64,000 bases of DNA from CBDEFX01 sp965237635 (GTDB taxonomy: Bacteria; Chloroflexota; Dehalococcoidia; Lucifugimonadales; CAUZJF01). Shown here one piece after another: positions 36,548-45,814 of the stretch. The position numbers were made by a program, and so were the translations under genes. The stretch lies in NCBI GenBank assembly GCA_965237635.1, contig CBDEFX010000001.1:1364001-1428000 (forward strand). Reading direction: 5' to 3'. The number at the start of each line of letters is the position of its first letter. Positions within the stretch are counted from its first letter, which is position 1. Under the pieces are notes generated by a model. That model was not told the origin of the DNA, did not search any database, and worked only from the letters and a program-made list of their open reading frames with translations.

Positions 36548-37975
36548 ATGACCGCCAACTGGTTACTGAGCAAGCCGACGGTTCTGCGTGTCTTGTATCG
36601 AACGAGTGCCGCACTGGCGGTCGTCGTGCTGGGCGCCGCGTGTGGCAGTAGCGGCGAGGCCGGCCCTTCACCAACTCCCACAGTCACGGCACCCGCTGCT
36701 GTCGCACCTGTTCCCACAGTCGCGCCCATCGCCACCGTCACACCACCAGCAGCGGTCGAACCCGTTCCCACAGTCGCGCCTATCGCCACTGTCGCACCGC
36801 CTGCTGCGGTCGCTCCGGCTCAAGCGCCCGCGTCAGTCTTCGTCATGCCCACCCCGCGACCTACACGCACTCCTATGCCCAGGACAGAAGGGGATATGGC
36901 GCAGCCCGTCCGTTACAAACACACCGCAACGCTTCTCGAAGACGGCCGGGTGCTTGTTACCGGCGGCTACGTAGCAGCGAGGTGGCCCCCGACCGCCCTG
37001 GTCTCTGCGGAGATTTACGACCCGTCTATTGGCCGGTGGTCGCCGACACCCCCGATGTTCGATCCGCGCAGACATCACGGTGCAGTCCTGCTTGAGGACG
37101 GCAGGGTGATGGTCTCCGGCGGCATGACCGATGAGTACGATCTTCATCCAGAGGATGCGCGACTCATCTGGCTGGGTTCTATCGCCTCCGCAGAGGTGTA
37201 CGACCCGTCCACCGAGACCTGGTCGCTCGTCGGCGGCATGACCGAGGAGAATGGCGCTCACTTGCTAGAGATGCTGGAGAACGGCCAGGTGCTTGCAATA
37301 GGCGGGCTCGGGGCCTCGGCGGCGCTTTACGAACCCACTTCAGGTACGTGGGTCTCTGCCGGGGAAGCCACGTCACGGGATTCCGAGACACGTCTGTGGG
37401 ACACAACTGCGCTCCTCGCGGAAGGAAAGGTGCTGTTCATAGGCGGGTTCGACGGCAGCGCGCATATAGACTCAGTGGAACTTTGGGACCTACTCACGGG
37501 CCTGTCTTCTTCCACCGGCAGCATGATCGGGGCTCGGGCCGCGTCTACCGCGACGGTCCTCACGGACGGCAGGGTGCTCGTCACCGGCGGCTACGGAGGT
37601 CCCGGCAGCGGGGCGGGGACCCTCGCCTCAGCGGAGATATACGATCCAACGTCCGGGACTTGGTCAGGGGCTGGAGAAATGGCACACAGCCGGATAGACC
37701 ACACGATGACAGTACTCCAGGACGGCAGAGTGTTGGTCGTAGGAGGCGGCAGCAAGGCAACTGAGATATATGATCCCTCGACGGGCAGTTGGTCAAAGGC
37801 CGCCCGTACGATAGAACGACGCGAGGCGCACACGGCTACGCTGCTTAGCGACGGTCGGGTGCTGGTCGCGGGAGGCGCGAGCGGCACGAGCGGCCGTGAG
37901 TTCCCCGATACCTCGGCGGAGGTCTATGACCCGGCAACCGATTCCTGGACCCCATCTACTGAGGCCTCTCGCTAG
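36548..37975 (+). CDS. Kelch-repeat lipoprotein
   Basis: 475 aa. Signal peptide with lipobox at Cys32 (VLGAAC). Residues about 35-115 are a Pro/Thr/Val/Ala linker with a near-exact internal repeat (PVPTVAPIATVTPPAAVE, then PVPTVAPIATVAPPAAVA). From about 120 there are roughly six kelch units, each with a DGRVLVTGG-like strand and an AEIYDP(S/T)xGxW turn, forming a beta-propeller outside the membrane. Probably binding or adhesion; no catalytic motif. It begins 61 bp after the disrupted membrane-protein gene, so that gene's promoter may once have driven it. Confidence 0.88.
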   Translation: MTANWLLSKPTVLRVLYRTSAALAVVVLGAACGSSGEAGPSPTPTVTAPAAVAPVPTVAPIATVTPPAAVEPVPTVAPIATVAPPAAVAPAQAPASVFVMPTPRPTRTPMPRTEGDMAQPVRYKHTATLLEDGRVLVTGGYVAARWPPTALVSAEIYDPSIGRWSPTPPMFDPRRHHGAVLLEDGRVMVSGGMTDEYDLHPEDARLIWLGSIASAEVYDPSTETWSLVGGMTEENGAHLLEMLENGQVLAIGGLGASAALYEPTSGTWVSAGEATSRDSETRLWDTTALLAEGKVLFIGGFDGSAHIDSVELWDLLTGLSSSTGSMIGARAASTATVLTDGRVLVTGGYGGPGSGAGTLASAEIYDPTSGTWSGAGEMAHSRIDHTMTVLQDGRVLVVGGGSKATEIYDPSTGSWSKAARTIERREAHTATLLSDGRVLVAGGASGTSGREFPDTSAEVYDPATDSWTPSTEASR

Positions 37976-38006
37976 AGCGGACCAATCGGGCGCGGCGGAC
38001 AGCATA

Positions 38007-38921
38007 CTAGCTCCGAACGTCCTCCGCTTCATTCATGAAGCGGCGTAGCACCTCGATATGTTGGTCTACGGACGAGAACCCGGCCCCTGCTGTGCCCACC
38101 GAGATGTGAGTAGCGCCGGCCGCCTTCCACTCCGCAGCCTGCTGCACCCAGTCCTCCGGTGTGCCGTCGGCGATCGACACCGACCCTTCGATTCCGACCT
38201 CTGAGGGGTCACGGCCTTCTTGACCGATGTAATCGTGGAGCGTTGCGATGACCGCGCCGACACCGCTTTCAAGCCCAACGGACGGAAACCAACCGTCGCC
38301 CATTCTGGCGATGCGCCTCAGCACGCGGTCGGCTGAACCGGCCGAAGCACTGCCCGCAGACCCCGGCCCTCCCCCAATCCAAATCGGAATCGGCCGCTGG
38401 ACCGGCATCGGATTGATGCCGGCGTCGGTGATCTTGTGCCACCGGCCATCGAAGCTGACGAGCTCCTGGGTCCAGAAAGCGCGCATGACTTCGATCTGTT
38501 CTTCGCAGCGCCGGCCTCGGTCGGAGAAGTCCTCCCCGAGGGCCTCGTACTCCACCGGGTTCCAGCCGATGCCGATGCCCAATCGCAGCCGCCCACCGCT
38601 GAGGACGTCGACCGCGGCCGCCTGCTTGGCAACCAGAGCGGTCTGCCTTTGCGGCAGTATTACGATCGAGGTCACGAGCTCCAGCGTCCGGGTGATTCCG
38701 ACAAGATAACCGTACAACACAAAGGGCTCGTGCCAAAGGTCGGTAGAGCCGTAAGGACCCTTCCAGTCCGACCGGCTGCCGACGTTGGCTCCAAGGACGT
38801 GCTCACCGGTCCTCAGGTGGTGGTAGCCCATGGACTCGACGGCCTGCGCGTAGTCGCGAATAGCCCCCAGGTCGGTACCGAAGCCCCTGTCCCTCTGAGG
38901 GAACGTGACGCCTAATCGCAC
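38007..38921 (-). CDS. Luciferase-like (LLM) F420/flavin-dependent oxidoreductase
   Basis: 304 aa. LGVTFPQRDRGFGTDLGAIRDYAQAVESMGYHHLRTGEHVLG at the start, LELVTSIVILPQRQTALVAKQAAAVDVLSGGRLRLGIGIGWNPVEYEALG in the middle, IPIWIGGGPG near 180. Same superfamily as the gene at 26208 but only distantly alike. Converges with the kelch gene. Substrate unknown. Confidence 0.88.
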   Translation of the reverse strand: MRLGVTFPQRDRGFGTDLGAIRDYAQAVESMGYHHLRTGEHVLGANVGSRSDWKGPYGSTDLWHEPFVLYGYLVGITRTLELVTSIVILPQRQTALVAKQAAAVDVLSGGRLRLGIGIGWNPVEYEALGEDFSDRGRRCEEQIEVMRAFWTQELVSFDGRWHKITDAGINPMPVQRPIPIWIGGGPGSAGSASAGSADRVLRRIARMGDGWFPSVGLESGVGAVIATLHDYIGQEGRDPSEVGIEGSVSIADGTPEDWVQQAAEWKAAGATHISVGTAGAGFSSVDQHIEVLRRFMNEAEDVRS

Positions 38922-39044
38922 CTATTTCTCCCTTTCGACCGGATGGCCGGCCCACTCCAGGATTTACCGCCAGCCGCCATTGAGATATAATCTGTCGAGC
39001 CACGGGCGCCGAGTTCCGTGTGAAAACGAAAGGAGACTTTCAGC

Positions 39045-39476
39045 ATCACCAACCTCCGTGTATTCAAGTTGACAATTGTTGCGGTGGCCATCGCCGCACT
39101 GTTCGCCTGCCGTCCGGAAGACCCGGAAACGATCGAGAACGTACTTACCCTCCTGAGACAGAACGGTTATCAGGTCAGTGAACCCTCCGAGCAGGGGGTC
39201 GTTTACGTATGGGCGGTAAACGGCGTTAGGGTTGACGTCAATGGCCGGCCAATCTTGATCTATGAGTATGCCGACGATGAAATAATCGATGAGGGCGTGG
39301 TGGCAACGGAAAAGGTCCTCGGGAGTGGGACAGGATTCGTGGAGTTCAATATACAGGCAACGGGAACACCCTATCACATCAAGGGTAAGGTACTAATCCT
39401 CCTCGGCGACCATCCGGACGCCGGAAAGATCAGAGAGCTGGTGGACTCCAGCCTGCCCGATTCCGACCCGACCTGA
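39045..39476 (+). CDS. Small lipoprotein, possibly started at ATC
   Basis: About 143 aa if read from ATC at 39045, which lies 9 bases after GAAAGGAG and gives the natural signal peptide (M)TNLRVFKLTIVAVAIAALFAC with lipobox Cys22. The first conventional start is TTG at 39069 (135 aa), which has no ribosome site and a signal peptide that is too short. The mature part (ETIENVLTLLRQNGYQVSEPSEQGVVYVW..) is unknown. ATC could be a rare start or a mutated ATG. Confidence 0.6.
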   Translation: MTNLRVFKLTIVAVAIAALFACRPEDPETIENVLTLLRQNGYQVSEPSEQGVVYVWAVNGVRVDVNGRPILIYEYADDEIIDEGVVATEKVLGSGTGFVEFNIQATGTPYHIKGKVLILLGDHPDAGKIRELVDSSLPDSDPT

Positions 39477-39594
39477 ACTCAGCACACGGCGCGAAAGCAC
39501 GCTTGATCACGACCGACAGGGAGCGCCACTGTTGGAGTCGCTCTACGTCTGGTATCATATCCGCGCCGCACTCCAGACCTGGAGAGGAGACAAC

Positions 39595-39792
39595 ATGAAC
39601 ATCATCACCAATGAACGGGGAGGGATGCTTACAAACATCTTGTTGATAGTTGTAGCTTTCCTAATTCTGCTCGCATCGGGTGTAGCCCTGATTAGTCAAA
39701 ACTACTGGCCGTCTCTTGTGCTCTTCGTGCTCGCCGCATTTGCCTATCCCATAGGAAATAGGTTGCTTAAGAGGCTCTCCAAGCAAACGTAG
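39595..39792 (+). CDS. Small two-helix membrane protein
   Basis: 65 aa from the ATG at 39595 (GAGAGGAGAC upstream). Two membrane segments: LTNILLIVVAFLILLASGVALI and WPSLVLFVLAAFAYPIG, with a basic tail. Family unknown. It follows the small lipoprotein by 118 bp. Confidence 0.65.
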   Translation: MNIITNERGGMLTNILLIVVAFLILLASGVALISQNYWPSLVLFVLAAFAYPIGNRLLKRLSKQT

Positions 39793-39885
39793 CCTGCGTC
39801 ACCGGGTGCGCTGCGATCGAGGTCGGTCCCCCTCCTCTCAGCCCGCTGCGCATTCGACAGCCGCAGGTAGATACAAGTCTTACCC

Positions 39886-40629
39886 CTAACCCTCGGCTTT
39901 CTTCCACTCCTCATACTCACGCCGCGCCTCCTCGTTCATCGGATAGTACTTGCCTATGTCGCCGGTCTCCTTGAGTCTGATCCGCTCGAAGACCTCTCCG
40001 GCTTCACGCGTCTCACAGAACTCGATGACCTGAGGAGCGACCTTAGCCGGCACTACCACCACCCCATCGTCGTCGCCGACGACGATGTCACCTGGAAGCA
40101 CCAGGACGTCACCGCAGCCAATCGGGATGTTGTAGCTCCACGGGTACATCTCGAAGTGGGTGGCGTTGTGCGGCGTGGCCCCCCTTAGGAAAAGAGGAAG
40201 GCCGATCTCCTTGGCCTGTGGCGTGTCGCGAACACACCCGTCCACGACCAGGCCCTTGACCCCTTTGGCATGAATACCGGTCATCAGCATCTCGCCGAGA
40301 CAGCCGGTCTGCAGATTGGCTCGCGCATCAACCACCAATACATCCCCCTCTTGCGCCGCTATGACCGCGTCCCACAGGGCTAGCCTCGACTCCACCTCTT
40401 CCTCCTGGTGCCCCGACTCGATGTCCTCCCGCTTGGGCAGGAACTGCAGCGTAATTGCGGTCCCCACTGCCTTCTTGCCGGGCGTGAAAGCCACCGGCCC
40501 CAGCATGGAGGCTCGAAGTATGCCGCACACCTCCCGAAGAGCGGAGCTCACTGTCGCGGTGCCGAACTCCCAGAAGGGGTCGATCAGGTCACTCGGGAGC
40601 CGCTCGATCGGCTGAACTGTTGCTACCAT
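39886..40629 (-). CDS. RraA-like / HMG-CHA-type class II aldolase
   Basis: 247 aa. FGTATVSSALREV near the start and the signature GVKGLVVDGCVRDTPQ (about 125-140) place it in the RraA/4-carboxy-4-hydroxy-2-oxoadipate aldolase group; GDIVVGDDDGVVVVP is the other conserved block. Enzymatic members cleave hydroxy-oxo acids with a divalent metal held by the Asp of DGxxRD; RraA itself inhibits RNase E. Length above that of RraA (about 160) favours an aldolase or decarboxylase in aromatic or sugar-acid breakdown. Confidence 0.8.
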   Translation of the reverse strand: MVATVQPIERLPSDLIDPFWEFGTATVSSALREVCGILRASMLGPVAFTPGKKAVGTAITLQFLPKREDIESGHQEEEVESRLALWDAVIAAQEGDVLVVDARANLQTGCLGEMLMTGIHAKGVKGLVVDGCVRDTPQAKEIGLPLFLRGATPHNATHFEMYPWSYNIPIGCGDVLVLPGDIVVGDDDGVVVVPAKVAPQVIEFCETREAGEVFERIRLKETGDIGKYYPMNEEARREYEEWKKAEG

Positions 40630-40821
40630 AGCTACCTCCTAAGCCCCATTCCAGCAGCAATCGGGCCCCGTGTCAACCGGTCCATTTCTCGGGCCGTAAA
40701 GACGCCCCGCCGGGGCGTCTCTCCCCTGGCGAAGTCTGTTCATCCTTGCTGACCCTAGAGACACCGAGCGCCGTGATACAATCTCCGGCGCACGAAAGGC
40801 CAAGCCGGTGGAGGTCTAGCT

Positions 40822-41572
40822 ATGGATTTGGAGGGCACGGTCGCGATCGTTACCGGGGGCAGCGGCGGCCTGGGCGGACGAATCGCTCATGCTCTGTCCA
40901 ATGTCGGAGCACACTTGGCCATTGCATACAACGGCCACCCCGAAGACGCGCGGACGGCGGCTCTAGAAGCACGGGACCGCGGAGTCAAGGCCGAGACTGT
41001 ACACGGCGACGTTACCGACCAGCACCAGGTTGAAGCGCTCGTATCGGAGGTGATGGATAAGTTTGGCCGCGTGGATATCCTTGTGAACAACGCGGCCTAC
41101 AACAAGTGGATCCCGTTCGCCGACCTGGAGGCGCTAACCCACGAGGAGTGGGACAAGATCATCGCCACAAACCTCACAGGTCCGATGCTCCTCACGAAAG
41201 CCGTAGCCGGGCCAATGAGACGTCAAGGGAACGGACGCATCGGTCAATATCGCGTCCATCGCCGGACTCGGCCCTACTGGCTCGTCCATTCCCTACGCAG
41301 TTTCGAAAGCCGGCCTCATCCACCTCACCCGGTGCATGGCCGTGGCGCTCGGCCCAGAGGTTCTGGTCAACTGCGTCGCTCCGGGACTCCTCGACGGCAC
41401 CAGGATATCGGCCAGACTCGACCCTGCGCACAAAAAGAGGGCCAAAGAGAACTCGGCCCTGAAAAGGTGGACGCACAAAGACGACGTAGCCGACCAGGTC
41501 GTCGCGTTCTGCCGCACGGATAGCACGACGGGTCAAACGCTGGTAGTCGACGCCGGCCGGGTCTTCCATTAA
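40822..41572 (+). pseudogene. SDR-family oxidoreductase with one-base frameshift
   Basis: First part: GTVAIVTGGSGGLGGRIAHAL (NAD(P)-binding TGxxxGxG) and VDILVNNAAYNKW. The frame breaks near 41241 in CGCATCGGTCAATATC. Without the extra G the protein continues as GRIVNIASIAGLGPTGSSIPYAVSKAGLIHLTRCMAVALGPEVLVNCVAPG, giving the catalytic Ser, Tyr and Lys, and ends at 41572 (about 249 aa). Either decay or a read error; the codons on both sides look otherwise well kept. Confidence 0.82.
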
Positions 41573-41692
41573 GCGGCCGGTCCCTCGATACACGGCCTAC
41601 TCGGGCCGTTCGGAATGGAATCCGCAGGTTACACGGGCTGCTCGGATGAAATACTTGGGACTCGGGAAACAGCGACTCGTAGCTCCCCCGCA

Positions 41693-41940
41693 TACCCCGA
41701 GTAGTCCCGATGCCCCCATCGGGACGTACCGAGGGGCGGCAATAGACATGCGGACACTCGGAAAAGCCGGACCGCGACGGCCCTTGTTCCCGTATACCCC
41801 GAGTAGTCCCGATGTCCCCATCGGGACGTATCGAGGGGCGGCCCTCGATGCGCGGACTACCGGGCTGTTCAGGATGGGGCTATCTCGTTTCCGCATACCC
41901 CGAGTAGTACCGATGCCCCATCGGGACGTATCGAGGGGCG
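41693..41940. repeat. Three palindromic repeats at about 101-bp spacing
   Basis: Units begin at about 41693, 41795 and 41896, each TACCCCGAGTAGT.CCGATG followed by CATCGGGACGTAYCGAGGGG. The intervening sequences (for example GCGGACACTCGG and GCGGACTACCGG) are also loosely alike, so the unit is nearer 101 bp. A weaker start of the series may lie near 41583. The whole gap 41573-42037 has no gene. Confidence 0.8.
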
Positions 41941-42362
41941 AATCCTAAATGATGGCCTTGGCATCCAAAATCTATAGGACAGCACGTACCACCCTTACCT
42001 CCGGGTATTTGGCCGTAGACCGGGCAAGGAGAGACCAGTGACAACGCAACAGATCGATTACGACACACTAATAGCGGGCCAGGGGGCCGCAGCCTATGCC
42101 GCGGCGCTGTATACCGCTCGGTACCAGATGAGCACCATTGTCATCGGAGAAATCTTCGGTGGAGAGACGGCCACCGGGGGCATTATCGAGAACTACCCTG
42201 GCTACCCGGAGATAGACGGCCTCGACCTGATGATGAAGTTCCGTAAGCAAGCCGACAAGTACGACGTTCCGGTCGTCGACGACAAGGTCGCGACTCTGAC
42301 GAGGATCGGCCACAGTTTCGAGGCTACCACGAGCGAGGGCAAGACTAAGGTGGACCCCATTA

Positions 42363-43298
42363 TTAAGACAGCACGAGGGCTAAATTAAGAGAGTCTCCCA
42401 CCCCTGCGCTAGGTTTCACCAAGCCCGATGGCAGCCCTGCTTCTTCAGCTGCTGCTCCCCTTTCTTCCTGGCCATGTTGGTACACCTCTGCTGGGGTCCG
42501 GTAGCCCAAAGCCTGGTGAGGCCTCTGCCGGTTGTAGAACTCCAGGTAGGCATTGATCCCAGTTCGGGCCTCGGCGACGGTCTGGTAAGCTTTCAGATAC
42601 ACCTCCTCGTACTTGATGCTCCGCCACAGCCGCTCCACGAAGATGTTGTCCAGGTACCTACCCTTACCATCCATGCTGACCTGGACCCTCTGCTCCTGCA
42701 ACGTCTGGGTAAAGGCCTCACTGGTGAACTGACTCCCCTGGTCGGTGTTGAATATCTCCGGTCGTCCCTTACCCAGGGCTTCCTCCAACGCCGCCACGCA
42801 GAAGCTGGTGTCCATGGTGTTGGAGAGCTTCCAGGCCAGCACGTGCCGGCTGTGCCAGTCCATGATGGCCACCAGGTACAGGAAGCCCTTCGGCATGGGG
42901 ATGTAGGTGATGTCCGCGGCCCAGACCTGGTCGACCCGATTAACCTCCACTCCCTTCAGCAGATAGGGAAAGATCCGGTGTCCCGGCGCTGGTTTGCTGG
43001 TGTTGGGACGCCGGTAGATGGCTTCCAGACCCATCAACCGCATCAGCCTTCGAACCCTTTTTCGGCTCACCAGATAGCCCTGTTGCAGCAGCCAGGCCTT
43101 CATCTTCCTGGAGCCGTAGAAGGGGGTCTTCAAATACTGACGGTCCATCAGGGCCATCAACTCCAGGTCTTCTGCCCTGGTCGGTACCGACCGGTAGTAC
43201 ACCGAGGCCCGGCTGACGTCCAGCAGGATACATTGACGCACCAAAGACAGCTGCTGGTGGTCTCGGTCTATCATGGCTCGCCGTATGCTGCGACTCAT
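42363..43298 (-). CDS. IS3-family transposase OrfB, copy 2
   Basis: 311 aa, same protein as OrfB of copy 1; intact DDE core. Confidence 0.94.
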   Translation of the reverse strand: MSRSIRRAMIDRDHQQLSLVRQCILLDVSRASVYYRSVPTRAEDLELMALMDRQYLKTPFYGSRKMKAWLLQQGYLVSRKRVRRLMRLMGLEAIYRRPNTSKPAPGHRIFPYLLKGVEVNRVDQVWAADITYIPMPKGFLYLVAIMDWHSRHVLAWKLSNTMDTSFCVAALEEALGKGRPEIFNTDQGSQFTSEAFTQTLQEQRVQVSMDGKGRYLDNIFVERLWRSIKYEEVYLKAYQTVAEARTGINAYLEFYNRQRPHQALGYRTPAEVYQHGQEERGAAAEEAGLPSGLVKPSAGVGDSLNLALVLS

Positions 43299-43579
43299 AG
43301 ACCGGACCTTTCCGACAAAAAATCGCGTTCCACCTTCAGCTGGCCGATGTGCCGGTAGAGGTGGTTAATCTGAGCTTCCTTGGCTTTCTCCTGGGATTTC
43401 TGATTGGTGGCAAATAGCTCCGGGGCTCCTTCCGCCAGGGCCCTTTTCCAGGCGTGAATCTGACTGGGATGAACCTCAAATCGGCTGGCCAGCTGGGCGA
43501 TGGTCTCTTCCCCCGCAAGGGCGGCCAAGGCCACCTTGGCCTTGAACGCCGGACTGTGCTTATTCCTCGTCTGCTTCAT
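43295..43579 (-). CDS. IS3-family transposase OrfA, copy 2
   Basis: 94 aa, same protein as OrfA of copy 1; one silent base change near 43472. ATG chosen for the GGAGGAG site. Confidence 0.92.
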   Translation of the reverse strand: MKQTRNKHSPAFKAKVALAALAGEETIAQLASRFEVHPSQIHAWKRALAEGAPELFATNQKSQEKAKEAQINHLYRHIGQLKVERDFLSERSGL

Positions 43580-43638
43580 GTCCTGCTCCTCCACGTCGGT
43601 TAGTTGCCGGTTATTTTAGGAGCTGGACTCTCTCTTAG

Positions 43639-45357
43639 CCCGAATCCACCGAAGGAGGGCGTCGGGTTAGCGTCCTGAGGCGGCAAGAAGGTGCTCCTGT
43701 GCTTCTGGGATAATGGTTTTGTAGCAAAAAAACGGCCCCGGAAAAGGAGCACCCAGTAGATGCTGCCACGCAACCACCCCGACCGGATCCAAATCACCTT
43801 CGACGACCGCCGCTTGGTGGCCAATGCCGGGCTGCTCCTTCCGGCCACCCTGGCGCGGCACCTCGGCCTGCCCGAACTCGTCCGGCAGCGCCTCGACCTG
43901 GGCGATGCCCCGGGGCGGGCGAACACGAGCGACAAGATGATGACGCTGGTGGCGTCTGCGCTGGCTGGGGGCGACTGCATTGACGACGCCGATGTGTTGC
44001 GCACCGGGGGGACGGCCTGCACCCTGGGCGGCACGGTCAAGGCGCCATCCACCCTGGGCACCTTCCTGCGCAGCTTCCGGTGGGGCCACGTCCGTCAACT
44101 CGACCGGGTGAGCCGCGAGTTGCTGGCCCGGGCTTGGCAGGCCGGGGCGGGACCCGGCGACGGGCCCCTGACCATTGACCTGGACTCCACCATCTGCGAG
44201 ACCTACGGACTGGCCAAGGAGGGCGCCCGCCACCACGGCTATACCGGCAAGCGGGGCTACCACCCGCTGCCGGCCATCGCCGCCGGCACCGGAGACGTGC
44301 TGATGTCCCGGCTGCGCGAGGGCCGGGCCAACACCGCCCGCGGCGCCGCCCACTTCCTGCGGGAGACGGTGGGACGGGTGCGCTACGCCGGGGCCGACGG
44401 ACGACTCACGCTACGGGCCGACAGCGGGTTCTACACTCATGGCGTGGTATCCGTCTGCCGCAAGATGGATGTCCGCTTCTCCATCACCATCCGCCAGCAC
44501 AAAAGCCTGCACAATCTCATCGAGGCGATACCCGAAGATGCCTGGACGCCGATTCCTTACTGGATGGACGGTGCCGCCGATGTGGCCGAGACCACCTGCA
44601 CCCCCTTCCAGGCCGAGGCGGACGCCGCGCCGGTACGGCTCATCGTCCGGCGGGTGAAGCCGACGCCCGGTTCCCAACTGGCCCTCTTCGCCAAATACAG
44701 CTATCATGGCTTCATCACCGACCGGGACGGGGAGTTGCTCGAACTGGAGGCTGACCATCGCCGCCACGCCGAGATCGAGAATGCCATACGCGACCTCAAG
44801 TACGGCGTCGGGCTGAACCATCTCCCCTCGGGCCGCTTCGCCGCCAACGGCGCCTGGCTGGCCGTCCAGACGATGGCCCACAACCTGGCCCGCTGGACGG
44901 CGCGGATCGGTCTGGGAGAGCGGATAGCCACCACCAAGACCCTCCGGCGGCGGTTCTTCTCCCTGGCCGGACGGCTCACCCGCTCGGCACGCCGGTTGAC
45001 CCTGCATCTTCCGGATCGCTGGCCTTGGGCTGAGAAGTTCAGCCGTGCCTTGGCCCGGCTGCGAGCCATTCCACTCCCGGCCTGACGGCACCGTCGGCGA
45101 CCGACCCACCCACCGGACAACCGAAGATCCCCGCAGACTCGTGCCAGCCCGGTCCGAGAGAGTTCCCTGCTGCGTATTCTCTCGCCATCCCGCGCATCGC
45201 AGCTCCCGCAGACGGCCATAGGGGCCCCTGTGCGGCGATGAAGACCGTCCGCCGACCTCCCTACCCCAAATGGAACCCAGGCTATTTCCCCTGTAGCTCC
45301 CTCACCCCCCTTCCGCTTTCCTCACGCCGTCCATCGGTGTCCTTCGGTGGATTCGGG
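43639..45357 (+). mobile_element. IS1380-family element, copy 4
   Basis: 1719 bp, flanked by CTTAG on both sides (43634-43638, 45358-45362). The unoccupied site is visible in IS3 copy 1 (TCTCTTAGCCAGTTG at about 29351-29365). Confidence 0.96.
43760..45085 (+). CDS. IS1380-family transposase, copy 4
   Basis: 441 aa, intact, apparently the same protein as copy 2. Confidence 0.95.
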   Translation: MLPRNHPDRIQITFDDRRLVANAGLLLPATLARHLGLPELVRQRLDLGDAPGRANTSDKMMTLVASALAGGDCIDDADVLRTGGTACTLGGTVKAPSTLGTFLRSFRWGHVRQLDRVSRELLARAWQAGAGPGDGPLTIDLDSTICETYGLAKEGARHHGYTGKRGYHPLPAIAAGTGDVLMSRLREGRANTARGAAHFLRETVGRVRYAGADGRLTLRADSGFYTHGVVSVCRKMDVRFSITIRQHKSLHNLIEAIPEDAWTPIPYWMDGAADVAETTCTPFQAEADAAPVRLIVRRVKPTPGSQLALFAKYSYHGFITDRDGELLELEADHRRHAEIENAIRDLKYGVGLNHLPSGRFAANGAWLAVQTMAHNLARWTARIGLGERIATTKTLRRRFFSLAGRLTRSARRLTLHLPDRWPWAEKFSRALARLRAIPLPA

Positions 45358-45653
45358 CTTAGCCAGTTGTCTAGTTTTTGGGTACCACCTCAGACCTACC
45401 ATGCGCCTACCGTCATCCTGGCCGTGGGGAGGGAACGCCGTAAGCTACACTTGGAGCACGAAGACGAATGGACTGGCCGGGGCGTGTCTTTCTGCTCCAC
45501 CTGCGACGCACCGCTCCACCGGGACAACATCGTCGCCGTGGTCGGCGGTGGGAACGCCGCGGTCGAAGGGGCAGCGCTGCTCGGCAGTACGCCAAGCAGG
45601 TGTACATCATCTACCGGGGAGACAGATTTACCCGGCCCGAGCCGGTTAACCTT

Positions 45654-45814
45654 GATTCTCTCGTAAAAAGTCTGTGTAGGTCGAATTAGAACAAACGTAC
45701 CCACACCTGGGTACAATATACAGTCTCTGTTCCGTACACTACCCCAACATACGGTAGCGCGCAGATGTGCTAAATCGCTGGAACTTCCTCAGAACGGGTT
45801 TTTACGAGGGAATC
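45654..45814 (+). mobile_element. 161-bp non-coding mobile element (MITE-like), locus 1
   Basis: Ends GATTCTCTCGTAAAAA and, inverted, GATTCCCTCGTAAAAA. Bounded by direct repeats AACCTT (45648-45653, 45815-45820). Removing it with one AACCTT restores PEPVNLRLLEE in trxB, so the 6-bp repeat is a target duplication. It contains internal short palindromes (GTACCCACACCTGGGTAC) and no gene. Locus 2 at 50120-50280 differs by one base. Confidence 0.9.

Larger units (their letters stand above)
42346..45392 (-). mobile_element. IS3-family element, copy 2, with IS1380 nested in its end
   Basis: Target duplication GAC (42343-42345, 45393-45395). Subtracting the IS1380 and its 5-bp duplication leaves 1323 bp as in copy 1. 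The IS1380 lies in the last 60 bp of the IS3, so the IS3 end is cut off from its genes by 1.7 kb. Confidence 0.93.

Noticed and set aside
41693..41940. CRISPR array
   Set aside because: Only three units, repeats are long palindromes also scattered singly elsewhere, spacing about 101 bp, and no cas genes in the window.
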